A stretch of 64,000 nt of DNA. Source: Didemnitutus sp047777955. Its GTDB lineage: Bacteria; Verrucomicrobiota; Verrucomicrobiia; Opitutales; Opitutaceae. Below are positions 46,210 through 55,614 of the stretch, in pieces; position 1 is the first letter of the stretch, and each line of letters starts with the position of its first letter. The notes beneath the pieces are model-generated. The model had not been told where the DNA came from. It made no database searches and saw only the letters and a program-made list of their open reading frames with translations. The translations under genes and the position numbers were made by a program. The stretch is from assembly GCF_047777955.1 (NCBI RefSeq), contig NZ_CP180537.1, positions 1 to 64,000 on the forward strand, given 5' to 3'.

Positions 46210-48354
46210 TCAGAATCCGAGCGCGCGGCCAGCGTGGTAGACGATGAAGCACACGACCCACGCGGTGCCGGTCATGTAGGCGATCTGGAAGAGCGGCCAG
46301 CGCCAGGAGTTGGTCTCGCGCTTCACCACGGCGACGGTGCTCATGCATTGCATCGCGAAGACGTAGTAGACCATCAGCGTCAGGCACACCAGCGGCGTGA
46401 AGAGCGGCGCGCCGTCGGGCCAGTGGGCCTTGCGCAGGGCGTCGCGCAGGGGCGTGGTGTTGTCGTCGGCGGTCTCGACGCCGAAGATGACGCCCATGGA
46501 GCTGACGAAGACCTCGCGCGCGGCGAAGGACGTGACGAGGCCGATGCCCACGCGCCAGTCGAAGCCGAGCGGCTTGATCACGGGCTCGAGGAGGTGGCCG
46601 GCCCGGCCGGCGAAGCTGTGCGCGATCTGCTCGGTGGGCGTGGCGGCGGGATTGGGATGCTTCGGGTAGGTGGTGAGCGCCCAGAGCACGATCGAGATCG
46701 CGAGGATGATCGTGCCGGCGTTCTTGAGGAACAGCCAGGCGCGCTCGACCATGTGCCGGGTGATGTCGAGGAAGCGCGGCGGCTGGTAGGCCGGCAGCTC
46801 CATGATCATGTGCGGCGTGCCACCCTTCACGAGGTAGCGCTTGAAGAGCCACGCGAAGCCGAAGGCCCCGGTCGTGCCGAGCGCATACATGACGAGCATG
46901 AGGCCGGCCTTCTGCGCGGCGGGCACGGTGTCGCCCGGCAGCAGCGTGGCGATCATCAGCAGGTAGACCGGCAGGCGCGCGGAGCAGCTCATCAGCGGCG
47001 CGACGAGGATCGTGACGAGGCGGTCGCGGGCGTTCTCGATCGTGCGCGTGGCCATGATGCCGGGGATGGCGCAGGCGTAGGAGCCGAGCAGCGGGATGAA
47101 CGAGCGGCCGTTCAGGCCGACCTTGCTCATCGGCCGGTCCATAATGAACGCCGCGCGCGCCATGTAGCCCGTGCTCTCGAGCAGGCCGACGAAGAAGAAC
47201 AGGATCAGGATCTGCGGCAGGAACACGATGATGCCGCCCACGCCGCCGATGACGCCGTCGGTGAGCAGGTCGCGCAGGTCGCCCGGGGCCAGCGCGGTCT
47301 TCACCCACCCGCCGAGGGCGGAGACGTGCTCGTCGATCCAGTTCATCGGGTATTCGGCGAGCGTGAAGATCGAGAAGAACATCACGCCCATGATCGCCGC
47401 GAACACGACCCAGCCCCACACGGAGTGGCAGAGCACGGCGTCGATCTTGTCGGAGAGCGACGGGCCGGCGTGGCGGTCGCGCAGGATCACGTCCTCGCAC
47501 AGCACCTTGATGGCGTCGTAGCGGCTGCGGATGAGCACGCCGGACCAGTCGGTGCCGTCCCTCGTCCAGCGCGCGCGCCACTGCTGGAGAATCTCCAGCG
47601 TGCGCGTGGAGTGCTGCTTCGAGCCGGCGACGCGCACCGAGTCGAAATCCGTCAGCAGCAGCAGCGCCTCGGCCCGCGCGACGAGCGGCGGGCGGGCGTC
47701 GTTCTGCACCAGCGAGGCCTGGATCTCGGCGACCGCGGGCGCGATCGGGCCGGGGACGTCCCAGCGGTGCTTCGCCAGCGGCAGCTCGATGCGGCTCATG
47801 GCGAGGCGGAGCTCGACCAGGCCCTTGCCGCGCACCGCTTCGCAGGGGATGACGGGCACGCCGAGCTCGCGCTCGAGCGCGGCGGGGTCGATCTTGATCC
47901 CGGCCTCGGCGGCAACGTCCATCATGTTCAACGCGAGGATGACGGGGCGGCCGAGGTCGAGGACCTGGTGGACGAGGTAGAGGTTGCGCTCGAGGTTCGA
48001 GGCGTCGACGACGCAGACGATGCGGTCCGGCTGCGGGGTGTCCTCGCGGCGGCCGAGCAACACGTCGCGCAAGACCGCCTCGTCCGGCGAGCGCGCCGCG
48101 AGCGAGTAGGCGCCGGGCAGGTCGATGATCTGGATCGGGCGGCCGTGCTGCGAGTAGGTGATGCCGGTCTTCTTCTCGACCGTGACGCCCGGGTAGTTGC
48201 CGACCTTCTGGCGGAGGCCGGTGAGGGCGTTGAAGAGCGTGGTCTTGCCGCAGTTCGGGTTGCCGACGACGGCGTAGACCGGCGTGCGGTATTCGGCGGA
48301 GGCCGGGCGCTTCGCGGCGGAAGCCGGGAGCGAGATGTGCGACGGGAGCTTCAC
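46210..48354 (-). CDS. feoB: Ferrous iron transport protein B
   Basis: 714 residues. N-terminal G domain: G1 'VVGNPNCGKTTLFNALTG', G2 in 'VGNYPGVTVEKKTG', G3 'DLPGAYSL' and G4 'ALNMMDVA'. The membrane part contains the gate segments, with 'CSARLPVYLLMIATLL' and 'GRSFIPLLGSYACAIPGIMA' holding the conserved Cys residues thought to move Fe(II). The N-terminus has an extra basic tail. Start is GTG 48354 ('MKLPSHISLPA'). It lies 52 bases after feoA, in the same operon. Confidence 0.96.
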   Translation of the reverse strand: MKLPSHISLPASAAKRPASAEYRTPVYAVVGNPNCGKTTLFNALTGLRQKVGNYPGVTVEKKTGITYSQHGRPIQIIDLPGAYSLAARSPDEAVLRDVLLGRREDTPQPDRIVCVVDASNLERNLYLVHQVLDLGRPVILALNMMDVAAEAGIKIDPAALERELGVPVIPCEAVRGKGLVELRLAMSRIELPLAKHRWDVPGPIAPAVAEIQASLVQNDARPPLVARAEALLLLTDFDSVRVAGSKQHSTRTLEILQQWRARWTRDGTDWSGVLIRSRYDAIKVLCEDVILRDRHAGPSLSDKIDAVLCHSVWGWVVFAAIMGVMFFSIFTLAEYPMNWIDEHVSALGGWVKTALAPGDLRDLLTDGVIGGVGGIIVFLPQILILFFFVGLLESTGYMARAAFIMDRPMSKVGLNGRSFIPLLGSYACAIPGIMATRTIENARDRLVTILVAPLMSCSARLPVYLLMIATLLPGDTVPAAQKAGLMLVMYALGTTGAFGFAWLFKRYLVKGGTPHMIMELPAYQPPRFLDITRHMVERAWLFLKNAGTIILAISIVLWALTTYPKHPNPAATPTEQIAHSFAGRAGHLLEPVIKPLGFDWRVGIGLVTSFAAREVFVSSMGVIFGVETADDNTTPLRDALRKAHWPDGAPLFTPLVCLTLMVYYVFAMQCMSTVAVVKRETNSWRWPLFQIAYMTGTAWVVCFIVYHAGRALGF

Positions 48355-48406
48355 GCGCGGAAGACGGCGGCGCGGCGCGGATCGGCGCGCAGGGGTCGCA
48401 TGGCGC

Positions 48407-48661
48407 TTACTTCGCGCCGGTCGGCAGCGGCTCGACCAGGATGCTCATCGCCGCGCTGTGGTTCAGCGCCAGGCGGGTTCCGTTGACCAGGCAGAGACTG
48501 GTGATGCTGCCCGAAATCTTGGTGACCAGCGCCGCCTCGCCGAAGCCCATCTCGCGCACGCGCTGGCAAAAACTTTCGTCGCCCGTCAGCCGGCACACGC
48601 GCCCCGTCGCACCAGCCGGCAGCTGGCAAAGCGGAGAGAGGTCTTGGAAGGGCGTGGACAT
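48407..48661 (-). CDS. feoA: Ferrous iron transport protein A (FeoA)
   Basis: 84 residues from ATG 48661 ('MSTPFQDLSPLCQLPAG'). SH3-like fold with 'FCQRVREMGFGEAALVTKIS' and 'VNGTRLALNHSAAMSILVEP'. It is thought to bind and modulate FeoB. First gene of the feo operon (feoA, feoB, FeoC-like). An in-frame upstream start at 48700 adds a Cys/Trp segment that is less likely. A Fur-box-like sequence lies about 90-110 bases upstream. Confidence 0.9.
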   Translation of the reverse strand: MSTPFQDLSPLCQLPAGATGRVCRLTGDESFCQRVREMGFGEAALVTKISGSITSLCLVNGTRLALNHSAAMSILVEPLPTGAK

Positions 48662-49066
48662 CCGACCGGGCCAGCAAACGCGATTGAGACTGAGTTGCAA
48701 GCCAAGGTTTGGGTTTAGCCCCGTGAAAGGCGTCCGCCCGAAAAGTGTTCATAAAATTAATCATCATTATCTTAGGAGATTATCGTTCGGCTTTCAGTCG
48801 CAAAACCCGCAAGCTCTTCGACAAGGGATGCACGCCGCTCACCCCGCCGGGGGATTCGGCTGGGGCTGGCATCGGCCCCCCAAGCAGGTGGCGACGACCG
48901 GCGGGCAGAGCCGGCGAGGCCTCGCGGTCGGGCGTTCGCCGCGCCGCACCGCGCGGCCTCGGCACCTCCCGTCTGCGCCGCTGCCGCCTGCCCGGTCCGA
49001 AAGCACACCCGCGTCCGGAGCTTTGCCTTTGCCCCGCGCGGCGAAACGCCGTCCGATGCACGCGTC
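48662..49066. other. Divergent intergenic region (feoA / dipeptide epimerase)
   Basis: 405 bases without a convincing gene. The feo side holds an A+T-rich block (about 48745-48785) with a candidate Fur box. The other part, about 48790-49066, is GC-rich and shows no stable dyad of note; a short frame in it looks like noise. Promoters for both genes should lie here. Confidence 0.7.
48753..48771 (-). promoter_or_regulatory. Candidate Fur box upstream of feoA
   Basis: AAAATTAATCATCATTATC agrees with the 19-base Fur consensus GATAATGATAATCATTATC at 14 positions, with the right half (TCATTATC) intact. It lies in the only strong A+T-rich block of the region, 92-110 bases ahead of the feoA start, so Fe-dependent repression by Fur is probable. 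No fur gene is in the window. Confidence 0.65.
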
Positions 49067-50092
49067 ATGCAGCTCCGCTTCGTCCGGCACACGCTCGCCC
49101 TGCGTCACGCCTTCGGCATCGCGTCCAACACGCGCACGTCCACGCCCGCCATGCTCGTCGAAGTCGAGCGCGACGGTCTCGTCGGCTTCGGCGAGGCCGC
49201 GATGCCGCCCTACCTCGGGGAAACGCAGGACACGGCCGCGGCGTTCTTCACCCGCGCGCAGCCGCTGCTGGCCGCGGTGGCGGACCCGTTCCAGCTCGAG
49301 GAAATCCTCCCGGCGATCGACGCGCTCGCGCCGGGCAACACCGCCGCCAAGGCCGCGATCGACATCGCGCTGCACGACTGGATCGGCAAAAAGCTCGGCG
49401 CGCCGTGGCATCGCCTCTGGGGCCTCGACGCCGCCAAGGCGCCCGTGACGTCGTTCACCATCGGCATCGATACGCCCGAAATCGTGCGCGAGAAGACGCG
49501 TGAGGCCGCGCCCTACCGGATTCTCAAGGTGAAGCTCGGCCGCGACGCCGCCACCGATCGCCTGCTCGTGTCCACGATCCGCGAGGTCACCGACGTCCCG
49601 CTCACGGTCGACGCCAACCAGGGCTGGGCCAGCCGCGACGACGCGCTTCGCCTGATCGAGTGGCTCGCCACGCAGAACGTCCTCTTCATCGAGCAACCGA
49701 TGCCCAAGGCCGCGCTCGACGACACCGCGTGGCTGCGCGAGCGCAGCCCGCTGCCGCTCATCGCGGACGAGAGCCTGCAGCGTGTCGGCGACGTGCCGCG
49801 CCTGCGCGGCGTGTTCGACGGCATCAACATCAAGCTCATGAAATCGACCGGTCTGCGCGAAGCGCACCAGTCGATCATCCTCGCCCGCGCCCTCGGCATG
49901 AAGGTCATGCTCGGCTGCATGACCGAGACCTCGTGCGCGATCTCCGCCGCCGCGCAGCTCTCGCCGCTCGTCGACTGGGCCGATCTCGACGGCGCGTTGC
50001 TGATCAAGGACGACCCGTTCGACGGCGCGCGCATCGTCGACGGCCGCGTGACGCTCAACGACCGTCCCGGCATCGGCGCGGTGAAGCGCTGA
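49067..50092 (+). CDS. Dipeptide epimerase (L-Ala-D/L-Glu epimerase type)
   Basis: 341 residues, enolase superfamily. The barrel carries 'YRILKVKLG' (KxK base), 'PLTVDANQGW' (Asp), 'NVLFIEQPMPK' (Glu), 'PLIADESL' (Asp) and 'INIKLMKSTGL' (second Lys base), plus 'GCMTETSCAISAAA', which is typical of muropeptide L-Ala-D/L-Glu epimerases. The reaction turns L-Ala-D-Glu from the wall into L-Ala-L-Glu for breakdown. Genes for other recycling steps follow. No signal peptide, so cytoplasmic. Confidence 0.88.
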   Translation: MQLRFVRHTLALRHAFGIASNTRTSTPAMLVEVERDGLVGFGEAAMPPYLGETQDTAAAFFTRAQPLLAAVADPFQLEEILPAIDALAPGNTAAKAAIDIALHDWIGKKLGAPWHRLWGLDAAKAPVTSFTIGIDTPEIVREKTREAAPYRILKVKLGRDAATDRLLVSTIREVTDVPLTVDANQGWASRDDALRLIEWLATQNVLFIEQPMPKAALDDTAWLRERSPLPLIADESLQRVGDVPRLRGVFDGINIKLMKSTGLREAHQSIILARALGMKVMLGCMTETSCAISAAAQLSPLVDWADLDGALLIKDDPFDGARIVDGRVTLNDRPGIGAVKR

Positions 50093-50167
50093 ACGCGCCT
50101 CGCCATCGCGTGGCGCGCGCAGTTCCGGTTTGTCTGTCCGCACCGCGCCCCCACACTGCCCGCCATC

Positions 50168-51838
50168 ATGCCAATGCCCCTCCTCCGCGCGGTCTGGGCC
50201 ACCGCGCTGTTCGTCGGCGCTGCACTGCGCCTCGTGGGGCAGGAGAAACCGGTGAACACACAGCCGGTCGACCTGCCCGATTTCGTCGTCGAAGGTCAGC
50301 GCGAGCTGCCGCCCCCCGAGCCCTGGCTCTACAGCCGCCTCGGCAGGCACGAGATCCTCTCGAGCGCCGCGCGCGGCCCGACCGAGCGCATGCTCAACGA
50401 CCTCAACCGGCTCATCCACGCGCTCTCCCTGCTGAAAACGCCGTTCCTGCCGCCCGGGGAACTCTCGGCCAAGGTCGTGATCTGCGGGCGCGAGGCCGAC
50501 TTCCGGCCGTTCATGGAGAAGTTCCATGATGAGAGCACCGAGGAGGACATGCGCACGTGGCACTACGAGTTTCTCGGCCGCGAGGGCGCCGTGCTCGTGC
50601 TCGACCAGACCGCCAACACCTTCAGCCTCGTTGACGACCAGTCGGACGAGGAGTCCACCGAGGTCTCCCTCGTCGACCAGCGCGCGAAGGACTACACGCG
50701 GCGCCTGCAGACCGCGTTCGTGAAGTTCCTGCTGTATCAGCAGCAGCCGAACCTGCCGGCCTGGCTCGCCGAGGGGCTCGCGCGCTCGCTCGTGAATGTC
50801 CGCATCGACGCGCGGTCCGTGACCTGGGGCGTCGTCGACAATCCCAACAAGGTCCTCGGCGGCGTCGATGAGCGCTCCACCGGTCACGCCACCACGGACA
50901 CGATGCTCACCCGGCCGAAGCCGCAGTCCCGCGACTCCCTGAGCGAGGACCTCGACTTCAACGCTGCCCTCGCCAGCACCGCGCTCATGCCGCTGGCGGA
51001 GATGTTCGCGTGGCAGCGCGACACCTACATCGGCAAGCAGCTCACCGCGATCCGCTGGTTTCAACAAAGCCACGCCTTCGTCCACTGGGGCCTGTTCGGC
51101 GACGCCGGCAAGCACCGGAAGCAATTCCTCGCCTTCGCCCAACGCCTCGAGAAGGAGCCCGTCTCCGAGGCGCTGTTCCGCGAGTGCTTCGGCCTGAGCT
51201 ACGCGCAGGGACTGTCGGCCTTGCAGACGCACATCGAATTCGTCCGCGGCAAGGTCATCGGCGTGGAAGCCGAAAAAGGCGCGCGCCTGCCCGCGGCCCC
51301 GCCGATCGAGGTGCGCGACGCCACGCCGGCCGAGGTCGCCCGCCTCAAGTTCATCGCCTACACCCTGGCCGGGATGCCCGACCGCGCGCACAACGAACTC
51401 GTTCTCGCCTACCGCCGCGGCGAACGCACGCCGGACCTCGTCGCCGAGCTGGGTGTCTCCGCCCTGAAAATCGGCCAGCGCGATCGCGCCCTCAACTACC
51501 TCACCGCCGCCATCCGGGCGAAGACCACCCGCACCCGCGCCTACGCCACGCTCGCGCGGCTACGCCTCGACGATCGCCTCGCCAAACCGCAGGGCACGGA
51601 CGGCAAGCTCAGTTACGAGCAGCTGCTCGGCGTGCTCGAGCCGCTCCTGCTCGCGCGCACGCAGGCGCCGCGCACGCCGGAAATCTACGCGCTGCTCGCC
51701 GAAGCCTGGGCGAAGACGGCCGCGACGCCTCCGCCCCCGCATCTCGCCTTGATCGACGAAGGCGTGCGGCTCTTCCCGGAGGACGCCGCGCTGCGCGAGG
51801 CCCGCGCGCGTCTGGGCCCAACGGCCACCGCCCATTGA
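50168..51838 (+). CDS. Exported TPR-containing hypothetical protein
   Basis: 556 residues. Signal peptide-like start 'LLRAVWATALFVGAALRLVG', then 'LPDFVVEGQRELPPPEPWLY', a middle region with 'LPAWLAEGLARSLVNVRIDA' (recalling the HExxH-less peptidase-MA/DUF1570-type neighbourhood) and a C-terminal TPR-like helical part ('ELGVSALKIGQRDRALNYLT'). No catalytic His pair is visible. Family not assigned. It sits inside the recycling cluster, between the epimerase and nagZ. Confidence 0.6.
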   Translation: MPMPLLRAVWATALFVGAALRLVGQEKPVNTQPVDLPDFVVEGQRELPPPEPWLYSRLGRHEILSSAARGPTERMLNDLNRLIHALSLLKTPFLPPGELSAKVVICGREADFRPFMEKFHDESTEEDMRTWHYEFLGREGAVLVLDQTANTFSLVDDQSDEESTEVSLVDQRAKDYTRRLQTAFVKFLLYQQQPNLPAWLAEGLARSLVNVRIDARSVTWGVVDNPNKVLGGVDERSTGHATTDTMLTRPKPQSRDSLSEDLDFNAALASTALMPLAEMFAWQRDTYIGKQLTAIRWFQQSHAFVHWGLFGDAGKHRKQFLAFAQRLEKEPVSEALFRECFGLSYAQGLSALQTHIEFVRGKVIGVEAEKGARLPAAPPIEVRDATPAEVARLKFIAYTLAGMPDRAHNELVLAYRRGERTPDLVAELGVSALKIGQRDRALNYLTAAIRAKTTRTRAYATLARLRLDDRLAKPQGTDGKLSYEQLLGVLEPLLLARTQAPRTPEIYALLAEAWAKTAATPPPPHLALIDEGVRLFPEDAALREARARLGPTATAH

Positions 51839-51922
51839 GCGACGCAGGCTCGCCTCGCACGCGGGGCGGGTTCAACGTGCCGGGCGAATCGTCCGCATGT
51901 CCGCCCCGGCCCTCCCTCCTCG

Positions 51923-52978
51923 TTGCGCGAAAAGATCGGCCAGATGCTGCTGCTCGGCTTCCGCGGCCGCACCGCCGCCGACACCGCGCTCATCGTCCGC
52001 GACCTGCGCGAGCACGCCGTCGGCAGCGTGATCCTCTTCGACCTGGACATGACGTCCACGATCGACTCCGGCGCGCCGGGCCGGCGCAACATCGAGTCGC
52101 CCGCGCAGCTCCGCGCCCTCGTCGCGCACCTGCAGGCGCAGGCGCGCCTCCCGCTGCTCGTCGCGATCGACCAGGAGGGCGGCCGCGTCAACCGCCTCAA
52201 GCCCGCCTACGGCTTCCCCGAGACGATCTCTGCCGAGGAGCTTGGCCAGCGCGACGACCTCGCTTTCACCCGCGCGCAATCCGAAGCGACGGCGCGCACG
52301 CTCGCGGCCGCCGGCATCAACTTCAACCTCGCCCCGGTCGTCGACCTCGACGCCAACCCCGACAACCCGATCATCAAGGGCAAGCGCCGCAGCTTCGCCG
52401 CCGACCCGGAAAAGGTCGCGCGCCACGCCGCGGAGTGGGTGCGCGGCCACCGCGCGCACGGCGTGCTCAGTTGCGCGAAACACTTCCCCGGCCACGGCAG
52501 TGCCGCCGGCGACACCCACCTCGGCCTCGTCGACGTCACCGCCACCTGGCACGAGCGCGAGCTGACGCCATTCCGCCGCCTGATCGAGGCCGGGCTCGGC
52601 GATGCGTTGATGAGCGCGCACGTGTTCAACGCCCGCCTCGATCCCGCGCTGCCCGCCACGCTCTCGCGCGCGGTCATCACCGATCTCCTGCGCAACCAGC
52701 TCGGCTTCCGCGGCGTCGTCCTCAGCGACGACATGGAAATGAAGGCCATCTCCGCCCACTACGGTCTCGAGAAGGCCGTCGTCTCCGCCGTCAACGCCGG
52801 CGTCGACCTGCTCTGCTTCGGCAACAACATGAGCTACGACCCCGACATCGCCCCGAAGGTCGTCGCCCTGATCGAGCGCGCCGTGGCCGACGGCCGCATC
52901 GCCGCCGCCCGCATCGACGAATCCTGCGCCCGCGTGCTCGCGCTCAAGCGCGGCGCCGGCCTCCCGCTTCCCTCATGA
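51923..52978 (+). CDS. nagZ: Beta-N-acetylhexosaminidase, glycoside hydrolase family 3 (NagZ-like)
   Basis: 351 residues. GH3 barrel with 'AIDQEGGRVNRLKPAYGF', 'NFNLAPVVDLDANPDNP', the 'CAKHFPGHGSAAGDTHLG' loop carrying the catalytic His of NagZ enzymes, and the nucleophile Asp in 'VVLSDDMEMKAI'. It removes GlcNAc from GlcNAc-anhMurNAc(-peptide) in the cytoplasm. TTG 51923 is the only start in this frame near the domain. ATG 51897 in another frame would give 'MSAPALPSSLREKIGQ' if one C is missing from 51914-51916, and I think that is the true start. Confidence 0.88.
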   Translation: MREKIGQMLLLGFRGRTAADTALIVRDLREHAVGSVILFDLDMTSTIDSGAPGRRNIESPAQLRALVAHLQAQARLPLLVAIDQEGGRVNRLKPAYGFPETISAEELGQRDDLAFTRAQSEATARTLAAAGINFNLAPVVDLDANPDNPIIKGKRRSFAADPEKVARHAAEWVRGHRAHGVLSCAKHFPGHGSAAGDTHLGLVDVTATWHERELTPFRRLIEAGLGDALMSAHVFNARLDPALPATLSRAVITDLLRNQLGFRGVVLSDDMEMKAISAHYGLEKAVVSAVNAGVDLLCFGNNMSYDPDIAPKVVALIERAVADGRIAAARIDESCARVLALKRGAGLPLPS

Positions 52979-53976
52979 TTACCCCTGCCCTCCTCCGTCC
53001 GCTGGGTGTGGCGGCCGCGCTGCTCGCGCTCGCCGGCTGCGCCCACCGCCCCGGCACCCTCGCCAAGCGCAGCGGCGACGAGATCGTCGTCGCCGGCCAG
53101 CTTTTCCACACCGGCACGAAGGTCGTCACCTGGATGGACCCGGGCGGCTACGACGCCTACCGCGTCGAGCGCCGCTTCGCGCCCTACGAGCAGAGCAGCT
53201 GGGCGAAGACGCAGGAGGCCAAGGTCGATTTCAAGGACCCGAACCGCTACGGCCTGCGCTTCCAGAAACTCACGCCCGCGGAAATCGAGCGCGTGCGCGG
53301 CGGCGGCTGGGACCTGCCGCTGCTCCAGCGCACGGTCGACCAGTTCGTCATCCACTTCGACGTCTGCGGCATCGCCAAGCAGTGCTTCAACGTCCTGCAC
53401 GATCACCGCGGGCTCAGCGTGCACTTCATGCTGGATCTCGACGGCACGATCTACCAGACGCTCGACCTCAAGGAGCGCGCCTACCACGCCACGATCTCGA
53501 ACCACCGCAGCGTCGGCATCGAAATCGCCAACATGGGCGCCTACGGCCCGGGCGACACCCAGGTGCTCGACCAGTGGTATGGCCGCGACGCGAAGGGCCA
53601 GCCCGTGATCACGATTCCGGCCAAGCTCGGCGACCCGCTGATCCGCACCGCGGCCTTCACCGGCCGTCCCGCGCGCGCCACGCCGGTGCACGGCAACATC
53701 CAGGGCCAGGACCTCGTGCAATACGACCTCACGCCCGAGCAATACAAGGCGCTGATCAAGCTCACCGCCGCGCTCCACCGCATCTTCCCCAAGATCAAAC
53801 TCGACTACCCGCGCGGCGCCGACGGCAAGCTGCTCCCGAAGAAACTGCCCGACGACCAGCTCGCCGCCTACGAGGGCGTGCTCGGCCACTACCACATCCA
53901 GACCAACAAGGTGGATCCGGGTCCGGCCTTCGACTGGGACAAGGTCATCCTCGGCGCCCGCCGCCTGGTGCCGTAA
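52975..53976 (+). CDS. Lipoprotein N-acetylmuramoyl-L-alanine amidase (AmiD-like)
   Basis: 333 residues with a lipobox ('LLALAGCAHRP'), so lipid-anchored. The Amidase_2 domain has zinc ligands and catalytic Glu in 'QFVIHFDVCGI', 'YHATISNHRSVGIEIANMG' and 'GVLGHYHIQTNKVDPGPAFD'. It cuts the MurNAc-L-Ala amide bond. Being exported, it is AmiD-like rather than the cytoplasmic AmpD. Its ATG overlaps the nagZ stop (ATGA), so the two are coupled. Confidence 0.88.
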   Translation: MITPALLRPLGVAAALLALAGCAHRPGTLAKRSGDEIVVAGQLFHTGTKVVTWMDPGGYDAYRVERRFAPYEQSSWAKTQEAKVDFKDPNRYGLRFQKLTPAEIERVRGGGWDLPLLQRTVDQFVIHFDVCGIAKQCFNVLHDHRGLSVHFMLDLDGTIYQTLDLKERAYHATISNHRSVGIEIANMGAYGPGDTQVLDQWYGRDAKGQPVITIPAKLGDPLIRTAAFTGRPARATPVHGNIQGQDLVQYDLTPEQYKALIKLTAALHRIFPKIKLDYPRGADGKLLPKKLPDDQLAAYEGVLGHYHIQTNKVDPGPAFDWDKVILGARRLVP

Positions 53977-53982
53977 GCGGCA

Positions 53983-54314
53983 TCAGCGGCCGAACGCGAA
54001 CGCCGCCGCCAGGATCAGCACGGGCGCGAGCGGCAGCGCCAGCGGCCACGCCAGCGCGAGGCCGCGCCGCCCGCGCTTCGCCGCGGCGCGGAACAACGCC
54101 CAGCCCGCACCCCAGTAGGCCGGATAGCCCCAGATCGAGAACGCCATCGTGTAGCGCACCGCCTCGTCGAGGGGCCGCGCAGCGGGGCGTCGAAGAGGAA
54201 GATCGCGACGAAGGCCGCCACCGGCCACCCGAGCAGGCCGAGCGCAAGCACGACGAACGCCGCCTGCGTCACGCGGTAGCCGCGAGGCCGGGGCAGCGGC
54301 GGCGGCGCGTTCAT
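53983..54314 (-). CDS. Small membrane protein (one-base gap)
   Basis: 110 residues after one base is restored in the G run 54171-54174. The first frame gives 'GYRVTQAAFVVLALGLLGW' and 'VAAFVAIFLFDAPLRGP'; the second continues 'LDEAVRYTMAFSIWGYPAYW' and 'LALPLAPVLILAAAFAFG'. Three TM helices. No family recognised. It starts 11 bases after the AmpG-like gene and so is the last gene of the murQ operon. Confidence 0.6.
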
Positions 54315-54324
54315 CGCGGGGCGC

Positions 54325-55614
54325 TCAGGCATTCTTCTTCCCGAACGCCGGATCGATCGTCTTCGCGACCAGGGCGGTGGCGAAGAAGGACGGGATCGTG
54401 GCCAGCAGGACCCAGATGAAGAACTTCACGTAGCCGACATGGTCCTCGATCCAGCCCGCGGCCATGCCGGGCACCATCATGCCCAGGGCCATGAAGCCGG
54501 TGCAGATCGCGTAGTGCGCCGTCTTGTGCGGGCCCTCGGCGACCTTGATCATGTAGAGCATGTAGGCGGTGAAACCGAAGCCGTAGCCGAACTGCTCCAC
54601 CGCGATCGCCGTCGAGATGACGGCGAGGTTCGACGGCTGGTAGAGCGCCAGGAGCAGGAACGCCACGATCGGCGTGTGCATGGAGAAGATCATCGGCCAG
54701 AGCAGGCGCCGCAGGCCGGCGCGCGAGATCGCCCAGCCGCCGACGAGGCCGCCGCACGTGAGGGCGATGATGCCGACCGTGCCGTAGGCGATGCCCAGCT
54801 GCTCGTTGGTCAGGCCGATGCCGCCCTGCGCCGGCTGATCCAGCAGGAACGGCGAGAGAAGCTTCAGCGCCTGCGACTCCGCGAGGCGGTAGACGAGCAG
54901 GTAGAACAAGATCAGCCCGATGCCCGGCCGCCGGAAGAACGACGCGAACACGGCGAGAAACTCGCGTCCCACGTCCGCGCCCTGCGCCGTGGGGCGGTCG
55001 AGCTCCGGCCGGGGCAGCGCGAAGAGGTGATAGGCGCCGAGCAGCACGAAGACCGCGGCGAGGAGCGCGAAGACGAGCGACCACGCCGTGGTCACGCTGC
55101 CGGTCGCGGCGATCAGCTTGCCCGCGAGGAAAACCAGCCCGCCCTGCGCCGACAGCGTGGCGAGCCGGTAAAAGGTCGTGCGCACGCCGACGAACGCCGC
55201 CTGTTCGCCGGTCGGCATCGCCAGCAGGTAAAACCCGTCGGCCGCGATGTCGTGCGTGGCCGAGCTGAATGCCATCAGCCAGAACACCGCGAGCGAGAGC
55301 TGGAAGAATTTCGGCGCCGGCAGCGTCAGCGCCACGAGCGCAAAGGCGACGCCGAGCACGAACTGCAGCGACCAGATCCAGAAGCGTTTCGTGCGGAACA
55401 GGTCGACCAGCGGCGACCACAGCGGCTTGATCACCCACGGCAGGTAGAGCCAGCTCGTGTAGAGCGCGATGTCGGTGTTCGACAGGCCGAGGTTCTTGTA
55501 GAGCACCGTCGAGAGCGTCATCACCACGACGTAGGGCACGCCCTCGGCGAAATAGAGCGTGGGGATCCACGCCCAGGGATGGCGCGGCGCGGCGGGGACG
55601 GCGGGGGCGTTCAT
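54325..55614 (-). CDS. ampG: AmpG-like muropeptide permease (MFS)
   Basis: 429 residues, twelve TM helices. 'WAWIPTLYFAEGVPYVVVMT', 'LSTVLYKNLGLSNTDIALYT', 'WVIKPLWSPLVDLFRTKRFW', 'AFSSATHDIAADGFYLL' (the 'DIAxDGY' motif) and 'EQFGYGFGFTAYMLYMIKVA' are the marks of AmpG. It imports GlcNAc-anhMurNAc(-peptide) from the periplasm. Encoded between UPF0748 and the small membrane protein; the start overlaps the UPF0748 stop (ATGA at 55611-55614). Confidence 0.87.
   Translation of the reverse strand: MNAPAVPAAPRHPWAWIPTLYFAEGVPYVVVMTLSTVLYKNLGLSNTDIALYTSWLYLPWVIKPLWSPLVDLFRTKRFWIWSLQFVLGVAFALVALTLPAPKFFQLSLAVFWLMAFSSATHDIAADGFYLLAMPTGEQAAFVGVRTTFYRLATLSAQGGLVFLAGKLIAATGSVTTAWSLVFALLAAVFVLLGAYHLFALPRPELDRPTAQGADVGREFLAVFASFFRRPGIGLILFYLLVYRLAESQALKLLSPFLLDQPAQGGIGLTNEQLGIAYGTVGIIALTCGGLVGGWAISRAGLRRLLWPMIFSMHTPIVAFLLLALYQPSNLAVISTAIAVEQFGYGFGFTAYMLYMIKVAEGPHKTAHYAICTGFMALGMMVPGMAAGWIEDHVGYVKFFIWVLLATIPSFFATALVAKTIDPAFGKKNA

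Noticed and set aside
45913..48486. 857-codon frame antisense to feoB
   Set aside because: It mirrors feoB, has no start signal and its composition is that of an antisense GC-rich frame.
49660..50529. 289-codon frame over the epimerase and next gene
   Set aside because: Arg/Ala/Pro-rich out-of-frame translation of two well-supported genes.
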